Origin: Apostichopus japonicus
Lineage: Eukaryota; Echinodermata; Holothuroidea; Aspidochirotida; Stichopodidae
Assembly (NCBI RefSeq): GCF_037975245.1
Contig: NC_092576.1
Location: 8,467,501-8,531,500, forward strand
Direction of reading: 5' to 3'
DNA length: 64,000 nucleotides
A model generated the notes under the pieces. It worked only from the letters and a program-made list of their open reading frames with translations, searched no databases and was not told the DNA's origin. Both the position numbers and the translations under genes were made by a program. Every line of letters begins with the position of its first letter. The stretch's first letter is position 1. Shown in pieces: positions 27,801 through 36,800 of this stretch.

Positions 27801-30800
27801 TCTATCTGAAAATCATTTGTCAGTAAAAAGAAAAGAAATCTCATGCATATGATTTTGATCATAACAATTTAACTACAAAGTGGACAATTTTCAGGGTTCT
27901 TTCACACTTCTTTCCAGAGCACTTCTCCACCACTATTTTGGTAGTAATTTCAGAATCTACTGATATTTGTCTACTGCACCCCGTCCCCACCCTCCCTCCC
28001 TCCCCTCTCCCCCTTCTAGTCCCACAGATACACATGATCTGGTCGGCTAGTAGGCCAACTCATCTAGAACATGCAGGTTTCAAAGTTGGCAGGAAAAAGA
28101 TAAAAATTCTCAGGACTTTTTTTTTTTTTGCAAGAACCAAGAGTGACCAATATTCAACTTTTTCTAGCATATTTAATGCCAGAGAATACTGTTGACATTT
28201 TTTTCAAAACTAAAGAAAATTATGAATAAGTCTTTTATACTCACTGTCCTTTTTCAAAATTATTTTTCGAGCTTGTCAATCTCCTTTCTCCCGAGTCCCC
28301 TCCTTCACCAAAGACTGTGATGGAGACGTTTGCATCCGTCCCGGCCCCTCGCTTCTTACCGGTGAAAACATGAATGACGTATTTGTAGCCTGCAGATGAT
28401 GTGAATGGACAGCAGAGGATATGAGAATAAGATTAAAAACGATCAGTTTAGGACCTTCCTAAAGAACCTTGACTATATTCGTTTCGTTCATTTTTTCCTT
28501 TAATTGTAGCTTTCACAAAACATACAATTATAACAATGAATAAAGAGTATGCTAATTACTAACATTATTCTTTATACTATGAGGTGAGGGCAACATCTCA
28601 TGTTATAATAATAATAATGATATTTGATTTATATAGCGCTTTATAGCAGCGATAGGTCTCAAAGCGCTTTACAGACGTTATATTACCCCTGGTCAATGAT
28701 AACCTGTCCCAGAGACAATCCCTTCAGTCAGCAGCAGTTATATACTGCACCCAATGACAAGTTACCCCCAGGTACCCATTTAACCCCTTTAATTTTTTTT
28801 TAATCTCTAAAAAGAGGTCATTGTCCATCACAAACCCTCCACTATATTACATGGTGGGATGCTATCTCCTTAACAACCAAATATAGCAATCCTTTCCAAA
28901 GTCAATGGGAGAGTGGTGATTTCCAGCCCACTTGATCCAACCAATACTGCCAAGTTACCTTTGCGGGTTGCTGCAGGGTCTCTGCTCCCTAGTAGGTCAC
29001 GAGAGATCGCTCCGTCGGCTTCGTCTTTGGCTAACCACTGATGACAAGGGAAGTAGAATTTTCCCTTCTTCGGATTTTTGAGGTCGGTTACCACGACTCT
29101 CTCTAGGAACCAGCCGGGTCCAAAGCCTGTGTTGTCATGTTCAATCCTACAGAAACAGGATACATGAAATAAAAATTAGTTTCCACGGTTACTGTTGACT
29201 CTTGCAGTATTATTTCAATAGTCTTACATATTCTTCATTCCTATTAAAGCAATGAAACACCAGATGACAATCCTTGATTGATGACTTTTCCATAATTAGT
29301 TTTTGGGGGTTAACACCATGCTAATCTTATGCCTTTTTCCTCAGTTTTAGAGAAAGAAAATTCCTTCAAGTAGTTTACAGTGGCATTTAAAGGCTCACTA
29401 ATACAACAATAAACAGGTGATGGATTAATGCAGCCAAGTTTCTGTGACTGCAGCACGAGTACTCTGTGTTATCTAATACACATTATACCGGAGACTCTTC
29501 ATTTGACAGACGGGGACATCAAACAGACAAGACGGATGCGAAATTACACAGCTCCCTCACAATCCTCTGGAGACCACAAATAAACTGGAGTTCATCCATG
29601 ATCTTCACAAACAGAAAACCAATTTCAAATGAACTACTTCAAAAGAGCTACACCTTCGTAACCATTCCACCTAGACTACAATGCATGTAAAGGCTGACAA
29701 TCGTTCGATTTTAAAAGGTTACTTGGAAAGGGATGAATAAACCAAAGAGGGTAGGAATGCTACAGGAAGGGGGTTTGCATTGGGGGGGGGGGGGGGGTTA
29801 CATCAGAAATAAAATTTGCCTTAATCAGAAAAGGAGAGCTGTTTTTATTGCAGTTAAAACAATGGGAAAAGTCTATTAAAATATCAGCTATAATTTTTAA
29901 ATTAGTTATGCCTCATTTTTATCCCGTACACTGATTTTAATCTCACCTGAGTTTCTTAAGAGGTCCGACGTTATTGCACTTTAGCGTAAACATGTCACTG
30001 CTCCCTCGTTCAAACGGATTTGAGCCAGCTGGAGGGCGGAGTTGCATCTTCTTTGAAATTGATTGGGTACCGTGAAGAGTCACAAAGATGTTGGCATCCG
30101 TGCCGGCTCCTTTCTTGTCTCCAGTGATGACGATGACCTCGTATTCTAAAACAAAATAATGATCCATATTTTGCTTAAAGGCGCCTTGTCAACAGCAGTA
30201 TGCTGAGGTGGCTGCATCCTCACTGCAGCCAGGCTTTGTAGGACACACTCTCTTTGGTACTACAGTTTCACACAGCAGGCATTGCTGGTCTTCAAAGGTA
30301 ATCTCTAATAGGGTAATTCACTTAATTTAAGGCACCTTATATGCTGAGGTGGCTGCATAATGAATGCAGCCAGGCTGCATCAGACACACTGTGCCTCTGC
30401 AGTTCAAACAAATGACACTGTTGGTCTCCAAAGCTAATTCTCTACTGTTTGTTATTGATTCAGTCTTTTTCCTTTTTGACACATTGCTTAAAACATTACC
30501 ACTTTATATCTGCATTTTTGCACAGGGTTGTAGCTTTCTCTCACCCTGACCAGACTAAATGTAACTTTCACAGCTTGCTACATTTCTCCAATCTACGGTA
30601 GTACCTGACAGAACTAATAGACAAAGTAATGTAACCAAAATTTCAATAAACTTTCGACAGTGACTATGTTTGCTTAACATGTAAATGTTAAAATCCACAA
30701 CCATTTTGCAAATACAGAAATATGGTTTTGTATGGGCAAATGAAACAATCAGAAAGCTTTGTAAAGAAGTCATTCATTATATCTGTATAAAATGTAGCTT

Positions 30801-33800
30801 TCCCTACCCAATTACCAAAAGAAGCTAAACCAACAAGTACCAAAAGAAGTGTTAAAATGGTGTGCAAGTCAATAACAAGATAAATAAAGAATAAAATTAA
30901 TGAATATTGAGAGAATAGAACAGCATTACCAAATCTTGTAATGCTACACCTGTGTTATTGCTTTAAGTGAAATGAAAAAAAAAATGCCACCACACTGCCT
31001 TTGTGAGCAATAAGCCATTACCGGAACACATGCATGCATACATGCTCACAATGAGACCTCTGAGATCTGCGAAAAGCTATATAAAACTTACACACACTGT
31101 TAGTGTTACTACGATGACACTACAGCCTTCACTAAAGTATTGAAAGATTGAGAAAAAAGATAGTTTGAGTAGTAGTAGTACTTGGTGGTATTTGCAGTAG
31201 TATGAGCAGTGGTAGTAGCAGTAGTACTAGTAGAAGTTGTAATAGTAGTGGTAGTAGTAGTGGTAGCAGTGCTCATAGTAGTATTAATAGTGGTGATAGA
31301 CGTAGTAGTAGTAGTATTAGTAGTAATGGTAGTAGTACTGGTAATGGTAGAAGTAGTAGTATTAGAAATAGTAGTGGTAGTATTAGTAGTAGTACTAGTA
31401 GTACTAGAAGCAAAGATGTCCTGTCAGAGTGTATATCTGGTTAATGCCATTAATTGTCATATCGTGGAAAGGTGAATTAACAATGTTCAAAATATGCTAG
31501 TAAGTCAAATAATGGTCACACACTTTTAATAGTATTTAACTGCCACCATCAGAGTATCGTTTCCTCACTGGTCAATGACTCAGCATAATTAACATCACAG
31601 TTGCTGTAAATTCAGTAAACATTTCTTTGAAATGAAACATTTGACTTATGACATCTTTGCAATATCATCACAATTTTTGGTCCATAGCTATGACCCTTTA
31701 CATATTATGTGATGTCATAAGAATAATTCTTTATAGCAGTATGAATATATCCTACATTGATTAGATAAAGTTGTGGAGCTATTGATACTATTACCACAGA
31801 TACTAAATGCATCATATATTGTATTGTGAATGGTATTGTATACACTGGAGGTCACAGGGGAATATGTGACCCCACATTTGTAAACATTATGTTAATGAAC
31901 AGTATCGGTTTTTGTAACTAAAATGTGCCATTTTGGTTGTGTTTCGATTAGATAGTGTCCTTTTGTTATATCTATCTGTCACATTGTAAAACAAACCCTT
32001 AACTTAATACCTCCACCACCACTGACCTGTTTTGCTGTATTTTTTACCATCAGCTGCCTCCAATGTCCTACTTAGTTGACAGTCGGTCTCAAAAAGAGAT
32101 AACCATTGGCCACATTGGAATACCCATTTCTGTTTGGTGGACATGTTGGTGACTTCCACGTGATCTAATAACCAACTGTGCCGTTTCTCAAGGCCATCGT
32201 GCTGTCGGACAAAAATGGGAAATTCTTGAATGAATCTTTCAATAACTGCCCGTTAATGGTACTACTGTAGTTTGCTTTCGTCTTTACTAACTCACACTAG
32301 CTTCAGCAGCCGAGGTAAGCTGAAATTTTGAAACACGTAAGCTACGATAAAATAAAGATACAGGTTACCAAAGTAAAGGTTTGGCTGCCTGGACAGGTTG
32401 AAGTTGTATTCAGAAACATACAACCAGTCACTTAGAGTAACTTAACTGGCATAATGCCCTATGCAAAATAACAAACTCTCTACACAAGCGAAAGATGTAA
32501 TGAAGTTTATATGTGCACAGATATTCACAAAGTTGTATACAAAACTCTCTGCTGAGAGTAAATTTAGAAAATGATTCCACACTATGCTTGAAATAAGATA
32601 GGATCAAGAAGAAGAAGTTTCTTGTCAAAAAGGTTTGCTTAGCTATAATATCCATGGCAAGTCTATGCCCCAAGTCATAAGAGATATTTTCACATTAACA
32701 CAATTACCACTAGTAAACATAATTACCAGACTTACTTCGATGATTAAGGTTTGTAACTCTCCCAGTTCAGCGCTCTTCAATTTGAAAGATTTGGTAGTAT
32801 TTCTGCTAAATTTGACTTTGATAAAACCAGACTGCGTCTTGGAAGATTTCTTGGTGAGTTTCTTCTTTGGCATTTTGCCCTTTCTGCCTTTGAGTTGTAC
32901 ATAGACCTGTCAAAGAATTGAATCAGAGATGGAGAATTAAAGGGACATAGTACACTCTCTGCTGGGAAATAAAATGCATACAGGGTTCTAGCAAGGCCAT
33001 CTTGAATGTAAAACTTTTAGCATAATAATATGACAATACCCAAAAAGGGTAATTCTTTAAATCAATGTTTTCTATCTTGCCTTGCTAAGTTCGCACATTG
33101 AGTTCACCTTACCACAACCTTGTGGTTTTGTACATAGCTGTAGAAAGGCAAGGTGCTGGAAAACATCTCTGAAATGCTCCTTTAAACAAAAGCATTAAAG
33201 GGACATTCCAGGGGCTGTTAATTTAAAACTTTGCTTTGCTGTCTCCAACTTTTACAAACTTATTCCTCGACGAATACGAACTGTTACTAGGCTGCAGATT
33301 TGACCTTTAAATGCAGAAAATTACCGGTCAGCCAATTAGTTTAAAACAATGCACTTCAGCTGTTGGAATATTCAATGAATGACAAAATCATGTACTCTAA
33401 TCAGATAAACATTTGTTCATTTGTTCTTTCATAAACAAGACAATATGATTCTGTTCATGCCTCACTTCAACTCACATGAGCATCTGTGCCTGCATTCTTT
33501 TTGTTTGCTGTTGTCACGGATATCTTATAAACCACTTCTGTCTCTCTTCGTTGTCCTCTTGCTGCACTGTTACGTTTAGATGGTGCACTAGCTGGGCGTC
33601 TCCCCTAAAAATCAGGAAATGTGGGACAACAGAGTACAGTCTGTAAACATTTTGCAAAGTTTAATATGCAATAACAACAGTTTCAAATAGTATGCAAATT
33701 TAAGTACTGCTAAGGAAAATGTGACTAGAGTCTATGAACTATAACATTAAATGTAAGTGGGCCTGATGTTTGGATTCTAGCACGATCTTCTTTAGAGGCT

Positions 33801-36800
33801 GAATGAAGAAGATCCTGCTAGGATCGAAACGTCAGGCCCACTTACTTTTACACATTCTCTTACAAAGGCTCTTTAGTGGATTAGCAGTTTGCTCGCATTT
33901 TTTAAATTTTTTTAATTTTAATTATAACATTATATGAATGGGAACACAACATACTTGGCATGATTAACACATGATTGTGCATGTTACAAAGCAAACACAT
34001 TACTGTGCATGTTACACAGAGGTAAACATTTCAAATCTGACAAAACATTATTAATAACCCACGGGCTGCTTGATCATTACAGGTAATTTCCAGATAAGCC
34101 TAACCAATGTCACTACTTAAATGGCTGTTATAGAAAAGCTTTGGAGGTGGGTTTTGGAACCAATGGTCTTCACTTTACATTTTTTACATCATCTTATATT
34201 GACATGAGGAGGTCAGTATTCTGTGGTTCCAGTTTTCTCGTACTGTATATTAACTTAAGAAATGATGCTTAAATACACTTTTAACATGTTGCCAGCTGGT
34301 CAACAAAATGTTTACTTCTCACCACACTCGGTGGCCTCGGTAATGTTGCTAGATTGAACCTGCGGGCATAGTAGTCTACCAGGTGCGGGTCAGTGAGGGC
34401 GCTGTACTCGGGAAGTAAGACTGTCTTGCCATTCTCCACTCTTGGATAAGCGGTCGATCTTATCTCCTGTTCGTTAGTAACTGCTTCCCTCATGCGTCCT
34501 GTTGGGAAGAAATCATCGTTGGTTTTCACAAATGCTATAAATAAAATAAATGCATTCTGGGTCCTTCAAGTAACTATATGTACGTGAGCACTGATAGTAG
34601 ACTCTTACTTTTGTAGTCGTTTAATCGCATAACTCTTCTCGCGATTACTGGGATTACTCGGTTACATTTATGACATCATCACTGTCATTTTCACATTGCA
34701 GAAATACAGTCAAAACAAATCTTTTTCAATGGTGCATTGTCTTTATTTGTTCTTTCATGTCTTAACTCGTGGTGTCTAAATCATGTTAAAACATCTACCA
34801 AACAAAAAACTGTGCACAACTTTCAATCTAAAACGTTTCATAAAATCCTTCATAGTAAATCAAAAACTTTCGAATGAATCTACGAAATTTAACACAGCAC
34901 AGTTGTAGTGTAGCATTGTGAGATCCTGTATACACTTTTAGGATATTTTCTGACAAACAGCTTTAGTGTTGTTGTTTTGATAGGTTAGGCTATTTTTCAA
35001 AAGCAGATTATGTGTACTGTAGTGCTAGCTTGTAGTTGAGTCATTGCAGCTTAGGTTTTGAGCGCGATTAATTGAAATTCCAAAGTGTAATCGCGACCAC
35101 ATTTAAGAGGAGACTGAAAACTTATCTGTTCTCGAGAGCATTTTCTGATTGAATGGGCGCCACTGCACATTGTTTTGTACTTTTGTAAGTTTTAAAGTTT
35201 TATAAGTTATTTGATTGATTGATTGACTATCAGGACTACAGTATATATATGCCTTTTACCAGTGCTGATACTGTCAAGAACTGGTTGAACAAACTCTGTA
35301 AATTATCACAAAAAGTCACAGACATGATAGATGTAGTATCAATGCTATATAGATAGCACAAACCACAGAACTAACACAATATTATTTCAATTCTTGCATG
35401 ATAGGGTTCTACCTGCCTATTGCTTACTTGCATACATGTATCAGTATATGTGTGCATATCTCTCCGACTACATGCAAGTCTAATGCTGAGCTGCATATGG
35501 GTACATACAGTACATACATTGCACCCTTATTCACTAAATACAGGTCTAGTTCTGACCTAACATATATATGGGTATCAGTATTGTTACGAATGCAAGATTC
35601 TGAATATCGGTCGCAATCCTTTAGGCAGGGACGCAAAACCTTCAAATTGCTTGCGTCCTGGGGGCGCAAACTTTTTATTTTGCCCCTTTAGCTGGAAACA
35701 AACCCCAAGTTCACACGCTCATAACTAGGCCCACACAAAGCAAACATTATTTTTAATACCTTTTTTTGATGGTTTTCAAAAACCACAACTTCTCAAAGGA
35801 ACCAAAATAGATGTTTGATGATTGAATTTCTTTGAAGTCAACTAAATCATAACAATCAACCACAAAGTACAGAGTTAAAAATACTCCCATATTTACAAAG
35901 ATTTTCATGCTGAATATATATCCAATGATGCATTACAAATTTCCTGTGATTTGATTGGCTAGTAGTCCCTTACCATTGTCTGCAAGCATTCTTGCATCTA
36001 TAATTGCACAATGAACACAATGTACATTGTGTACATGCAATTACTTGTATTGTGTTACTGTCCATGTGTAGAGATAACGAGGTTTGTGCTTATAGAGGTT
36101 ATCATATGTGTGAACTCAAATATCATAACCTTAGATTGTTGACACATATATCGACAACAAGCCATGAAAAAGCATTCATGGCAGGAATTTGTAGTTGAAT
36201 TGTTTCTACGAATATCAGTATATATTTGAATCATTATTTTTATCACAAAATGTTATGAGCTGAGACAACAGTTTATGAATTGTGTGGGAAGCTAACATCT
36301 CACAGTATGTTTATTTTTTCTGCATTGGGAGTTGCTATTAAAGTAAAATTCACACCACAGTAATTTCTTCATCACAAACTTGCATAAATTTTAGCCGGTC
36401 CATTTGACTACAGGCTTCAGCTTAGTTATTTGTGAGTGTTAACTATTTTACTTTGAACATACTTTGTCAAAGGTCAAATTTACATACTGCAATGGGAAAG
36501 GGGTCGGATCTGGCTGGGGTTGGGCTGACTCGCCTACATAGTGGTTGGGGAAAAAGGTAAAAATTTGTTCAACTTTGAAGAAAACATAAATATAAAATTG
36601 CATTGGTTACCAGTTGATAGTGACATATGACAGGGGCTCATAAACGTTGTTAGCAGGTACTACGCCTTTTAGAGGCATGTTCTCGTGTCGTCTGAATCTA
36701 AATGTTATATTTTCTACATCACTTAAGGGCCTCAATTAAGTCAGTAAAAAGTGTGACGTATGTTTATTCTTGCATTTTCTCTCGAGGCACTTGTCTGACT

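Noticed and set aside
31202-31475. Poly-Ser and poly-Val ORFs
   Set aside because: Translation of an imperfect (TAG)n tract within an intron.
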